A model generated the notes under the pieces. It did no database searches. It worked only from the letters and a program-made list of their open reading frames with translations, and had not been told where the DNA came from. This document shows, in pieces, positions 8,191 to 16,128 of a stretch of 21,537 nt of DNA (position 1 is the stretch's first letter; each line of letters starts with the position of its first letter). The DNA lies in assembly GCA_031269635.1 (NCBI GenBank), contig JAISYY010000353.1, positions 1-21,537 of the forward strand. The letters are read 5' to 3'. The translations under genes were made by a program, and so were the position numbers. The stretch is from Tannerella sp. GTDB taxonomy: Bacteria; Bacteroidota; Bacteroidia; Bacteroidales; Tannerellaceae.

Positions 8191-8481
8191 ATGAAAGATG
8201 TCGAATTAGTTACCGCATTGTCCCGGGAAATGGATATGTCTCCAAAAGAAGTAATGGATACGCTATCTACATTCTTCTTGTTAATAGGTGATACGCTTTC
8301 TAATGGCGGAAACGTAAACATATCCGGTTTAGGGCAGTTTGAAGCTAAAAAGAAGGCGGAACGTATTTCCGTTAATCCTACGAATGGAAAAAGATACCTT
8401 ATTCCACCTAAGATCACGCCCGTATATAAACCGGCTGTATCATGGAAAGTTTATTTGAAAAAACTGGACGAAAATGAATGA
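8191..8481 (+). CDS. HU-family histone-like DNA-binding protein
   Basis: Small nucleoid protein expected to bind and bend DNA as a dimer. The 96 residues match the HU/IHF fold: an N-terminal helical dimerisation part (about 1-45), the GLGQFE turn into the beta sheet, and the DNA-binding arm with ISVNPTNG. In it Pro63 corresponds to the proline that intercalates between bases in canonical HU. Length is normal. The last 8 bp overlap the start of the following HU–LysM gene, a sign of translational coupling, and the pair has its own strong promoter. Which of the several HU paralogues usual in Bacteroidota this is cannot be decided by eye. Confidence 0.93.
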   Translation: MKDVELVTALSREMDMSPKEVMDTLSTFFLLIGDTLSNGGNVNISGLGQFEAKKKAERISVNPTNGKRYLIPPKITPVYKPAVSWKVYLKKLDENE

Positions 8482-10171
8482 ACGTTTCACAACACGTAAT
8501 TTGGCGGAAATCCTGGCTGTACAGACAGGGATGGATAAGGAACGCGCCGGGAAATTTATTGATGTCCTTTCTTCATACATAGCTGAAGGTATTAAAAGAA
8601 ATAAATTTGTTAAAGTTCTTGGATTGGGAACATTTAAAATCGTGCTCGTGCGCGAACGTGAAAGTGTACACATTCATACGGGCGAACGTTTTGTTATTCC
8701 CGCACATCATAAAATATCGTATATCCCGGATAAAGACCTGAAAGAACAGATCAATCGCCCGTTTGCCTTCTTTGAACCGATCGAGGCGTCGGAAGATTTA
8801 TATTCATTACTTAAACAGACGGGCGAAAATGTAACCGAAAAGGATGCTGAATCCGAAGTTGATTATTACATGGCCGAATCGGAAATCGTTCGCGGTGATA
8901 TCGAACCCGGAGAACCGGTTGTTGTCATTGATAATGATGAAATGCAACCTGATGCAACGGAAAATACAGCTGAAGATACGGAACACTTATATTCCGGCGG
9001 AGACCGTGAATATGACTATATATCCGAAACAGCGAAATATTATCCCATTACAGAGACGGCGGAAGAAGAAGTTTTTGTTTCCGAACCGGCTATGAACGGG
9101 CAGATGGCCGTAACCGGCGTGGAAGTGGAAGATGATGTTTTTATCCCGGAATTGCCGGTGGAAACAGATGATAAGCCGGTTGTATCCGGTGAACTTGCGG
9201 ATAACGTGGATGTCATTAATTATGATTATGAATACGGGGTGGCGAATACTTACCGGAGACAAAGGGAAGATGATGATACCGCATATATTGATACGAAAAT
9301 CAGAGATGAAAGAGTGCGCGATAAAATGATAAATGATGGCCGGCTGCAGGATGAAAAGAAGAAAACGATAATGAATGCAGCTCCTCTGTGGTTATGGTTT
9401 CTGATACTTCCGTTCCTCATTGTTACAGGCGCAGGTATTGCAACTTATGCATTCCTTTATTTCAATACAAATGTGTCTTCTGAAAACGTTTCGCAGCCGG
9501 TGAATGACAGTCAGGCAACTGCTGCCGTTCTAAATGATGCGGCTGCAACGTCGCCGCTTCCTATCGGCGAGGTTCGCTTACCGGATACGGATGATTCGAT
9601 GACCGGAGCGGAAAATGAAGCCGGAACCGGGCAGGCAAACGGTGAAAATATCGCTCCGGCCGATAGCGCCGGAAACAGTGTTGCGGATAAAAAAGAAGAA
9701 AGGCGCGTTATCGACTGGTTCTCTCATGTGCCTGAAACTGCGGAACAGGCCGGTAATCAGAATAAAAGGAAGGAAACCCCGGCCACTGCATCTGCAAATA
9801 CGGCTACAACTGCATCCGACTCCAGACAGACCGGACAAAGGAACACGAACAGGACAACCGCCGCCGCTACGAATAAACCCCAAAACACGCCTGCCGAAAA
9901 GACGATTCCGGCACGTATCCGTATGACTGCCGGTTCGAGCCTGACACAAATTGCTATGGAACATTATGGCGATAAAGTGTTCTGGGTTTATATATATGAA
10001 CATAACAAAAGTCGTATAAAAGATTTTAATAATATCCCCGCCGGTATGGAATTATACTTGCCGCGACCTAATGCGTATGGTATTAATGCGAAAAATAAAA
10101 CTTCCGTACAGAAAGCCCGGCAGAAACAATCGGAACTGTTGAAATGGGATAAATGGGATGATTACCGGTGA
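8474..10171 (+). CDS. Membrane-anchored HU-like protein with C-terminal LysM domain
   Basis: A 565-residue protein of mixed architecture. Residues 1-95 follow the HU pattern (helical part, GLGTFK, then an IPAHHKISYIPDKDLK end), but the DNA-binding arm reads VHIHTG (65-70) without the canonical NP proline. A conserved-looking FFEPIE (99-104) follows, then about 190 strongly acidic residues. A single membrane span lies at about 304-330 (starting PLWLWFLILP), followed by an Ala/Thr/Asn/Pro-rich linker. A LysM domain occupies about 481-533 (GSSLTQIAMEHYG near its start). Inferred topology is HU in the cytoplasm and LysM in the periplasm contacting peptidoglycan. It overlaps the preceding HU gene by 8 bp. 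The architecture resembles Bacteroidota HU–SPOR proteins with LysM in place of SPOR. DNA binding by the divergent HU part is unproven; it may mediate protein contacts instead. Confidence 0.85.
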   Translation: MNERFTTRNLAEILAVQTGMDKERAGKFIDVLSSYIAEGIKRNKFVKVLGLGTFKIVLVRERESVHIHTGERFVIPAHHKISYIPDKDLKEQINRPFAFFEPIEASEDLYSLLKQTGENVTEKDAESEVDYYMAESEIVRGDIEPGEPVVVIDNDEMQPDATENTAEDTEHLYSGGDREYDYISETAKYYPITETAEEEVFVSEPAMNGQMAVTGVEVEDDVFIPELPVETDDKPVVSGELADNVDVINYDYEYGVANTYRRQREDDDTAYIDTKIRDERVRDKMINDGRLQDEKKKTIMNAAPLWLWFLILPFLIVTGAGIATYAFLYFNTNVSSENVSQPVNDSQATAAVLNDAAATSPLPIGEVRLPDTDDSMTGAENEAGTGQANGENIAPADSAGNSVADKKEERRVIDWFSHVPETAEQAGNQNKRKETPATASANTATTASDSRQTGQRNTNRTTAAATNKPQNTPAEKTIPARIRMTAGSSLTQIAMEHYGDKVFWVYIYEHNKSRIKDFNNIPAGMELYLPRPNAYGINAKNKTSVQKARQKQSELLKWDKWDDYR

Positions 10172-10261
10172 TTAACAAAGCATAAAGTCGTATGTCCTTT
10201 TATTAAATTAAGCGAAATCATTGGGGTTTGTATTTTCGGTTAGTATTATTTAACAGCAAAA

Positions 10262-10294
10262 TTTGAGTTTTCAAATTTAACATTTATACTTTTG
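10262..10294 (+). promoter_or_regulatory. Promoter of the moxR–bat operon
   Basis: TTTG (10262-10265), 21 bp, TACTTTTG (10287-10294), 64 bp upstream of the moxR ATG. No further full match to the pattern was noticed in the short gaps downstream, so the nine genes from 10359 to 19480 probably share this start. Confidence 0.8.
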
Positions 10295-10358
10295 TGCTGC
10301 AAAATAGTGAATGTGACAAAGAATTTGAATAATTATAAACTATAAATTTACTAATCTT

Positions 10359-11354
10359 ATGAATGAGACAGTAGATATCCGTGAACTGAACGAACGGATT
10401 GAAAGTAACAGTGCGTTTGTGAACATGATCATTTCCGGTATGGGACAACAGATCGTAGGTCAGAAACATTTAGTGGAATCTTTGCTTATCGGATTATTAT
10501 CGGACGGACACATTCTTCTGGAAGGTGTGCCCGGTTTGGCTAAAACGCTTGCCATCAAAACGCTTGCGGCGCTTGTGGAGGCCAAGTTCAGTCGTGTGCA
10601 GTTTACCCCGGATTTGTTGCCGGCCGACGTTATCGGAACAATGATTTACAGCCAGAAGAACGAGGAGTTTACCGTAAAGCAGGGACCCGTCTTTGCGAAC
10701 TTCATATTGGCGGATGAAATTAACCGTGCACCTGCTAAAGTTCAGAGTGCCTTGCTCGAAGCGATGCAGGAACGCCAGGTTACGATAGGCGAAACAACCT
10801 ATAAACTGCCGAAACCGTTCCTCGTTATGGCAACCCAGAATCCGATCGAACAGGAAGGCACCTATCCGTTACCGGAAGCGCAAGTAGACCGTTTCATGCT
10901 GAAGGTGGTTATCAATTATCCTAAAAAGGAGGAAGAAAAACTGGTTATCCGGCAGAATATTTCGGGCGAAAAAGTGGAAATAAAACCGATTCTCACAACA
11001 AAGGAAATACTCGAATCCCGTAAAATAGTACGTGAAGTCTATCTGGATGAGAAGATCGAAAAGTATATTGTGGATATCGTTTTCGCAACGCGCTTTCCCG
11101 TTGAATACGGCTTGAATGACTTGACGAACATGATTGCTTTTGCTGCGTCGCCGCGTGCATCCATAAACCTTGCGCTGGCAGCGCGCGCCTACGCGTTCAT
11201 TAAACGCCGCGGATATGTGATCCCCGAAGATGTACGCGCCGTTTGCCATGATGTAATGCGTCACCGTATAGGTTTGAGCTACGAGGCCGAAGCCAACAAT
11301 CTTACATCGGAAGAAATAATCAGCGAGATATTGAACAAAATTGAAGTGCCTTGA
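10359..11354 (+). CDS. moxR: MoxR-family AAA+ ATPase
   Basis: MoxR ATPases act as chaperones that mature or activate partner vWA-domain proteins encoded beside them. The 331-residue protein has Walker A GVPGLAKT (56-63), Walker B ILADEINR (116-123), and the MoxR signature around sensor 1 (ATQNPIEQEGTYPLPEAQ). A C-terminal lid domain carries the AASPRAS sensor-2 region. No membrane span is seen, so it is cytoplasmic. It is the first gene of the bat operon, 38 bp before the DUF58 gene. The subfamily is the one typically linked to DUF58 and Bat proteins. Length and motifs are complete. Confidence 0.96.
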   Translation: MNETVDIRELNERIESNSAFVNMIISGMGQQIVGQKHLVESLLIGLLSDGHILLEGVPGLAKTLAIKTLAALVEAKFSRVQFTPDLLPADVIGTMIYSQKNEEFTVKQGPVFANFILADEINRAPAKVQSALLEAMQERQVTIGETTYKLPKPFLVMATQNPIEQEGTYPLPEAQVDRFMLKVVINYPKKEEEKLVIRQNISGEKVEIKPILTTKEILESRKIVREVYLDEKIEKYIVDIVFATRFPVEYGLNDLTNMIAFAASPRASINLALAARAYAFIKRRGYVIPEDVRAVCHDVMRHRIGLSYEAEANNLTSEEIISEILNKIEVP

Positions 11355-11392
11355 TAAGGAGCCATGTTAATTGACATTTACCGACAATTATA

Positions 11393-12262
11393 ATGGAAAC
11401 GAACGAACTTTTAAAAAAAGTAAGGAAGATAGAAATCAAGACACGCGGCTTGTCTCGTAATATCTTCGCCGGCGAATACCATTCGGCCTTCAAGGGACGC
11501 GGTATGGCGTTCAGCGAAGTGCGCGAATATGAGTTCGGCGACGACATACGCGATATAGACTGGAATGTTACCGCCCGCTACGCCCGTCCGTACATAAAAG
11601 TGTTTGAGGAAGAGCGTGAGTTGACGGTGATGCTGATGATCGACGTGTCGGGAAGCAAGGATTTCGGCTCCATCCACATGATGAAAAACGAGATGACAAC
11701 GGAAATAGCCGCGACACTTGCTTTTTCGGCCATACAAAATAATGATAAGATAGGCGTTATCTTCTTCTCCGATAAGATAGAGAAATTTATCCCGCCGCAG
11801 AAAGGACGCAAGCATATCTTATACATTATACGGGAGCTTCTTGATTTCCAGCCGGAAAACAGGAATACGAACATTTCGCAGGCGTTGAAGTACCTGACAA
11901 ATGTGATAAAGAAACGCTGCACGACTTTCCTGATATCGGATTTTATTGACAAGGGCAATTATGCCGATGCGTTGACCATTGCAAACCGCAAGCACGATGT
12001 GGTTGCCATACAGGTCTATGACCGTCGCGAAACGGAGTTGCCGGCCGTCGGGCTGATAAAAATGAAGGATGCCGAAACGGGTGAAGAACGCTGGATTGAC
12101 AGTTCCTCGGCAAGCATCCGGCGGATGTACGGCAACTGGTGGAACCGCCGTCAGGAAGAAATGAGCCAATCGTTCAAAAAATGCCGTGTGGATGCTGTTT
12201 CCGTGCGTACGGAAGATGATTATGTGAAATCTTTACTGGCATTGTTTCATAAACGAAATTAA
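11393..12262 (+). CDS. DUF58 / vWA-like domain protein
   Basis: Companion of MoxR in many bacteria, with a von Willebrand A-like fold predicted to bind a metal ion and a partner protein. The 289-residue product carries the DUF58 signature DIDWNVTARYARP (55-67) and an intact MIDAS DVSGS motif (Asp84, Ser86, Ser88), followed by the second vWA segment FLISDFID. No signal peptide or membrane span is seen, so it is expected in the cytoplasm, where MoxR could act on it directly. It begins 38 bp after moxR and ends 8 bp before the next gene. Its biochemical role is not established. Confidence 0.93.
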   Translation: METNELLKKVRKIEIKTRGLSRNIFAGEYHSAFKGRGMAFSEVREYEFGDDIRDIDWNVTARYARPYIKVFEEERELTVMLMIDVSGSKDFGSIHMMKNEMTTEIAATLAFSAIQNNDKIGVIFFSDKIEKFIPPQKGRKHILYIIRELLDFQPENRNTNISQALKYLTNVIKKRCTTFLISDFIDKGNYADALTIANRKHDVVAIQVYDRRETELPAVGLIKMKDAETGEERWIDSSSASIRRMYGNWWNRRQEEMSQSFKKCRVDAVSVRTEDDYVKSLLALFHKRN

Positions 12263-12270
12263 TTAAACCG

Positions 12271-13254
12271 ATGACTTTGAAAAGATATCCTATTTTTTAC
12301 ATCCTGTTGCTCTTCTTTGCCTCCTTGCATGGAACGCAAACGTATGCGCAACAGACGCTTGTCAATCTGAAGATAGACGTTCCGGATATAATGATCGGCG
12401 AACAGACGATGCTTCACCTGAGCGTGACGGCGGATAAGGACAAACAAATCATCATTCCTTTACCCGACGGCATGTTAACGAAGGGCGTCGAAGTATTGCT
12501 TATCACGCCGCCGGACACGACGGATATTAAAAACGGCCGTATAATGATAAATTACGATCTGCTGATTACGTCTTTCGATTCGTCATTATACCTTCTTCCG
12601 CCGTTCATTGCGATTGACGGCCGTGATACGGTTTTTTCGGAACAGGTCGCATTGAAGGTGTCGACGCCGGACGTCAACCTGGAGAATCCGGAGGAATATT
12701 ATGATATCAAGGATGTATGGCGTCCGCCGTTTGTGCTGGCCGATTATTACGCACTGATATATGGCGTTTTGTTTACGCTTTTTCTCATCTGCGTAATCGG
12801 GTATTTCGTTCAGCGTATGCGTAACAGGCCGAAACCGGCTGCAAATGTAAAAGAAGAGCTGAAGTTGCCGCCTCATGAGCAGGCTATCAGGGAACTGAAG
12901 GAAATACGCGAACGGAAATTGTGGCAACAGGGACATAATAAGGAATATTACACGGAGGTAACGGATACGTTGAGGCGTTACATTACTTCACGTTACGGCG
13001 TGTCGGTAATGGAAAAAACTTCCTCGGAGATTCTTGATATTATGCGGAATGAAGAACCGGGAAACAAGGAGGTTTATGATACATTGAAACAGATTCTCCG
13101 GTTGTCCGACTTTGTGAAATTTGCGAAATTGCATCCGTTACCGGATGAAAATGACCTTAGCATGTTTAATGCGAACTTATTCGTCGAACGGACAAAACGT
13201 GTGGCGGCGGTTACGACGCCGCAGACGGAGGAACCGTTGGGAGTTGAGAGTTGA
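12271..13254 (+). CDS. BatD-like membrane protein with cytoplasmic helical tail
   Basis: A 327-residue protein with a signal peptide (about 1-26, ending YAQQ), a periplasmic beta-rich domain beginning VNLKIDVPDIMIGEQ, a single span at about 160-182 and a charged cytoplasmic helical tail. The tail (about 205-315, with EQAIRELKEIRERK and a DFVKFAKLHP segment) resembles the tail of BatD later in the operon in pattern: Lys/Glu helix, a FY/YY-EV…L motif, and a D/E-F-x-x-x-A near the end. This suggests a shorter BatD relative, similar to DUF4381-type proteins that accompany MoxR/DUF58 genes. It lies 8 bp after the DUF58 gene and 38 bp before batA. The last codons coincide with an AGTTGA-type repeat. 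No specific function can be stated. Confidence 0.8.
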   Translation: MTLKRYPIFYILLLFFASLHGTQTYAQQTLVNLKIDVPDIMIGEQTMLHLSVTADKDKQIIIPLPDGMLTKGVEVLLITPPDTTDIKNGRIMINYDLLITSFDSSLYLLPPFIAIDGRDTVFSEQVALKVSTPDVNLENPEEYYDIKDVWRPPFVLADYYALIYGVLFTLFLICVIGYFVQRMRNRPKPAANVKEELKLPPHEQAIRELKEIRERKLWQQGHNKEYYTEVTDTLRRYITSRYGVSVMEKTSSEILDIMRNEEPGNKEVYDTLKQILRLSDFVKFAKLHPLPDENDLSMFNANLFVERTKRVAAVTTPQTEEPLGVES

Positions 13255-13292
13255 AAGTGTCGAATGTATGAATTATAAATATTTTCAATAAG

Positions 13293-14282
13293 ATGATATT
13301 TGCGAATCCACATTATTTATATTTATTGCTGTTGCTGATTCCGCTCGCCGTATGGTATATCCTGAAAGTACGGAAGAAACAGGCAAGCATACAGGTGTCT
13401 GCCATGCAGGCTTTCGACTTTCCGAAAGCTACTACGTGGAAGGTTTACATGCGTCACCTGCCTTTCGTTTTGCGCACGGTTGCCGTTGCTGTTCTCATCG
13501 TTATCCTGGCGCGTCCGCAGTCGACGAACAGTTGGGAGAACAGAAACACGGAAGGTATTGACATTATGCTTGTCATGGATATTTCGAGCAGTATGCTCGC
13601 GGAAGACCTGAAACCGAACCGGTTGGAGGCGTCGAAAAATGTCGCGGCATCGTTTATAAACGGCCGTCCGGAGGATAATATCGGATTGGTGATATTCTCC
13701 GGCGAAAGTTTCACGCAATGTCCGTTGACAACCGACCACGCCGTGTTGCTGAACCTGTTTAAAGACATACACAGCCGGATGATTACCGACGGTACCGCTA
13801 TCGGTCTGGGGCTTGCCAATGCGGTGAGCCGCATAAAAGACAGTAAGGCGAAATCGCGCGTCATTATTCTTCTGACCGACGGTTCAAACAATATGGGCGA
13901 AATCGCCCCCGTTACGGCTGCCGAGATAGCCGCCACGTTTGGCGTCCGTGTATATACGGTTGGCGTCGGTACGAAGGGAACGGCGCCTTATCCGTTTCCG
14001 GATCCGTTCGGTGGCGTGCGCTACCAGAACATGCAGGTTGATATTGATGAACCGACACTTAAACAGATAGCGTCGATTACCGGCGGACAATATTTTCGCG
14101 CTACGGACAATTCGAGTCTGAAAGCGATATACGGGGAGATTGACCAAATGGAGAAAACGAAAATAAGCGTACAGCAATACAGCAAGAAACAGGAAGAATA
14201 CGCGCCGCTGGCCTTGTTGCTTTTTGCCGTTTTATTGCTTGAACTGTTATTGAGAAATACTTTATTTAGAAATATACCGTAA
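13293..14282 (+). CDS. batA: BatA, membrane vWA-domain protein
   Basis: Aerotolerance-operon protein predicted to form part of an envelope complex with BatB. The 329 residues hold an N-terminal BatA-type segment with membrane helices (about 5-22 and 55-75, the second after MRHLPFVLRTVAV). The vWA domain has an intact MIDAS DISSS motif (Asp96, Ser98, Ser100), the threonine loop DGTAIG and LLTDGSN. A C-terminal membrane helix near 305-325 (PLALLLFAVLLLELLL) completes it. The vWA domain is probably periplasmic in the usual model, but topology was not tested. It sits directly before its paralogue batB with a 13-bp gap. The family was named for Bacteroides fragilis aerotolerance; its molecular role is still unsettled. 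Confidence 0.93.
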   Translation: MIFANPHYLYLLLLLIPLAVWYILKVRKKQASIQVSAMQAFDFPKATTWKVYMRHLPFVLRTVAVAVLIVILARPQSTNSWENRNTEGIDIMLVMDISSSMLAEDLKPNRLEASKNVAASFINGRPEDNIGLVIFSGESFTQCPLTTDHAVLLNLFKDIHSRMITDGTAIGLGLANAVSRIKDSKAKSRVIILLTDGSNNMGEIAPVTAAEIAATFGVRVYTVGVGTKGTAPYPFPDPFGGVRYQNMQVDIDEPTLKQIASITGGQYFRATDNSSLKAIYGEIDQMEKTKISVQQYSKKQEEYAPLALLLFAVLLLELLLRNTLFRNIP

Positions 14283-14295
14283 AAATTTAAAAGTT

Positions 14296-15312
14296 ATGTT
14301 TCGATTTGCACATCCTGATTTTTTATACTTATTGATTGTACTTCCCGTATTGCTTCTCTTTTACGTGTATATTGCAGGAGCACGGAAAAAAGCAATCAGG
14401 AAATACGGATCGCCGGAGCTTATCTCCTCATTGATGCCCGAAGCATCGCCTAAACGCCGGCGGTTGAAATACAGCTTCCTGCTTTTGTCGATTACGCTGG
14501 TTATATTTATCATGGCAGGCCCCCAGTTTGGCTCGAAACTTGAAACGGTTAAACGCCAAGGCATCGAAGTGATGATCTGTCTGGATGTATCCAACTCAAT
14601 GCTTGCGGAAGATATAACGCCAAACCGCCTGGAAAAGGCAAAACAGATGCTTTCGCGCCTGACGGACGACCTGAATAACGATAAAATGGGACTTATCGTT
14701 TTTGCGGGCGACGCTTTTACACAAATACCGATTACATCGGATTATATATCCGCAAAAATGTTCCTCTCATCCATAAATCCGGCTATGGTGTCAACGCAGG
14801 GAACAGCTATCGGAACGGCTATCAACCTTGCCATGCGTTCGTTTACGCCGGACGAGAGCACAAGCAAGACCATTGTGCTCATCACGGACGGCGAAAACCA
14901 TGAGGACAATGCCGTACAGGTTGCGGCAAGCGCTGCGGAGAAGGGGGTAAAAGTGAATATTGTAGGAATCGGGGAGCCGAAAGGTTCTCCCATACCGATG
15001 GGTAATAATAATTATATGAAAGATAATGCCGGGAATGTTGTGATCACGCAACTCAACGAAACGATGTGTCGCGAAATAGCGCAAGCCGGTAATGGATTGT
15101 ATGTGCGGGCGGATAATACGAACTCCGCTCTCAGGACGTTACAAAGTGAACTGGGCAAAATGTCCAAATCGGAAATTGAAAGCCAGGTTTATTCGGAATA
15201 CGATGAACAGTTTCCGGTACTGGCCTGGATTGCCCTGACCCTTCTTATTATAGAGTTCCTTATATCGGAACGTAAAAACAGACTGTTCAGGAATGTAAAA
15301 CTGTTTTCTTAA
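14296..15312 (+). CDS. batB: BatB, membrane vWA-domain protein
   Basis: Paralogue of BatA, 338 residues, with the same order of parts: N-terminal membrane helix (FLYLLIVLPVLLLFYVYI), a second helix near 55-75, and a vWA domain with intact MIDAS DVSNS (Asp97, Ser99, Ser101), the TQGTAIG loop and LITDGEN. A C-terminal helix follows near 300-325. Both vWA domains have the residues needed for metal binding, so neither copy looks degenerate. A 2-bp gap to batC indicates tight co-expression. Function is inferred from the Bat operon context. Confidence 0.93.
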   Translation: MFRFAHPDFLYLLIVLPVLLLFYVYIAGARKKAIRKYGSPELISSLMPEASPKRRRLKYSFLLLSITLVIFIMAGPQFGSKLETVKRQGIEVMICLDVSNSMLAEDITPNRLEKAKQMLSRLTDDLNNDKMGLIVFAGDAFTQIPITSDYISAKMFLSSINPAMVSTQGTAIGTAINLAMRSFTPDESTSKTIVLITDGENHEDNAVQVAASAAEKGVKVNIVGIGEPKGSPIPMGNNNYMKDNAGNVVITQLNETMCREIAQAGNGLYVRADNTNSALRTLQSELGKMSKSEIESQVYSEYDEQFPVLAWIALTLLIIEFLISERKNRLFRNVKLFS

Positions 15313-15314
15313 AG

Positions 15315-16115
15315 ATGTTGAACATGGAAAAAAAAGTAAGCGCCATATCCGTATTAGTCGCGTTCCTCTTATGCACCGGCTCTGTCGCCGCACAGAAAGC
15401 GGAACGTAAGAATGTGCGCGACGGTAATAAACAATACGGGAAAGATAAATATACGGAGGCCGAAGTGGCTTACCGGAAAAGTATTGAAGTGAACCCGCGC
15501 TCCGTAGAAGGTATCTATAATCTTGGGAATGCTCTTTACAAACAGGAAAAATATCCCGAAGCAGCCGAACAGTACCAGCTTATCGCAGGCCAGGGCGAGC
15601 GCCTCATGCGCGAAGACCCGGATAACAACGCCGGACGGCTTGCGCAGGTCTTTCATAACCTGGGTAATATCGGCATGAAGAATAAGGAGTACCAGAAGAG
15701 TGTGGAGGCATATAAACAGTCGTTGCGGCTAAATGCGGGTGATGAGGAGACCCGTTATAACCTTGCTTTGGCCCAGAAACTCCTGCAGGATCAACAACAG
15801 CAGCAGCAACAAAACCAGGATCAGGATCAGGATCAGGAAGATAAGCAGGATCAGGAACAGGAACAGCAGCAGGACAAGCAGGACCAGCAAGACCAGCAAC
15901 AGCAGGACAAGCAGGACCAGGAACAACAAAACCAGCAGCAGCAGAACGAACAGCAGAAAACGCAGGAAGAACAGCAGCAAAACGAGCAGATGAGCCGCGA
16001 TAACGCTCAACAAATACTCGATGCGTTCCTCCAGGACGAGAAAGATACACAGGAGAAAGTGAAGAAAGCGCAAATGCAGCAACAGCAGAGTCGTAAGAGA
16101 GAAAAACAGTGGTAA
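15315..16115 (+). CDS. batC: BatC, TPR protein with glutamine-rich tail
   Basis: Exported TPR protein of the Bat complex. The 266 residues comprise a signal peptide (hydrophobic part SVLVAFLLCTGSVAAQ), TPR-type helical repeats at about 28-155 (with YNLGNALYKQEKYPEAAEQY and HNLGNIGMKNKEYQKSVEAY), and a glutamine/aspartate/glutamate-rich tail (about 158-227). A short basic C-terminus (SRKREKQW) ends it. An in-frame ATG at 15324 gives a cleaner signal peptide and may be the true start; the first ATG is listed because it follows the batB stop by only 2 bp. The Gln-rich tract is encoded by CAG/CAA/GAT repeats that could vary in length without breaking the frame. Confidence 0.88.
   Translation: MLNMEKKVSAISVLVAFLLCTGSVAAQKAERKNVRDGNKQYGKDKYTEAEVAYRKSIEVNPRSVEGIYNLGNALYKQEKYPEAAEQYQLIAGQGERLMREDPDNNAGRLAQVFHNLGNIGMKNKEYQKSVEAYKQSLRLNAGDEETRYNLALAQKLLQDQQQQQQQNQDQDQDQEDKQDQEQEQQQDKQDQQDQQQQDKQDQEQQNQQQQNEQQKTQEEQQQNEQMSRDNAQQILDAFLQDEKDTQEKVKKAQMQQQQSRKREKQW
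15786..15995 (+). repeat. Glutamine-rich low-complexity coding tract in batC
   Basis: About 210 bp of CAG, CAA, GAC/GAT and GAA codons, including three and a partial fourth consecutive CAGGAT hexamer (15816-15836). All units seen are multiples of three in frame, so gain or loss would change protein length only. The opposite strand therefore yields a spurious leucine-rich reading frame. Confidence 0.85.
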
Positions 16116-16128
16116 AAACATAAAAATT

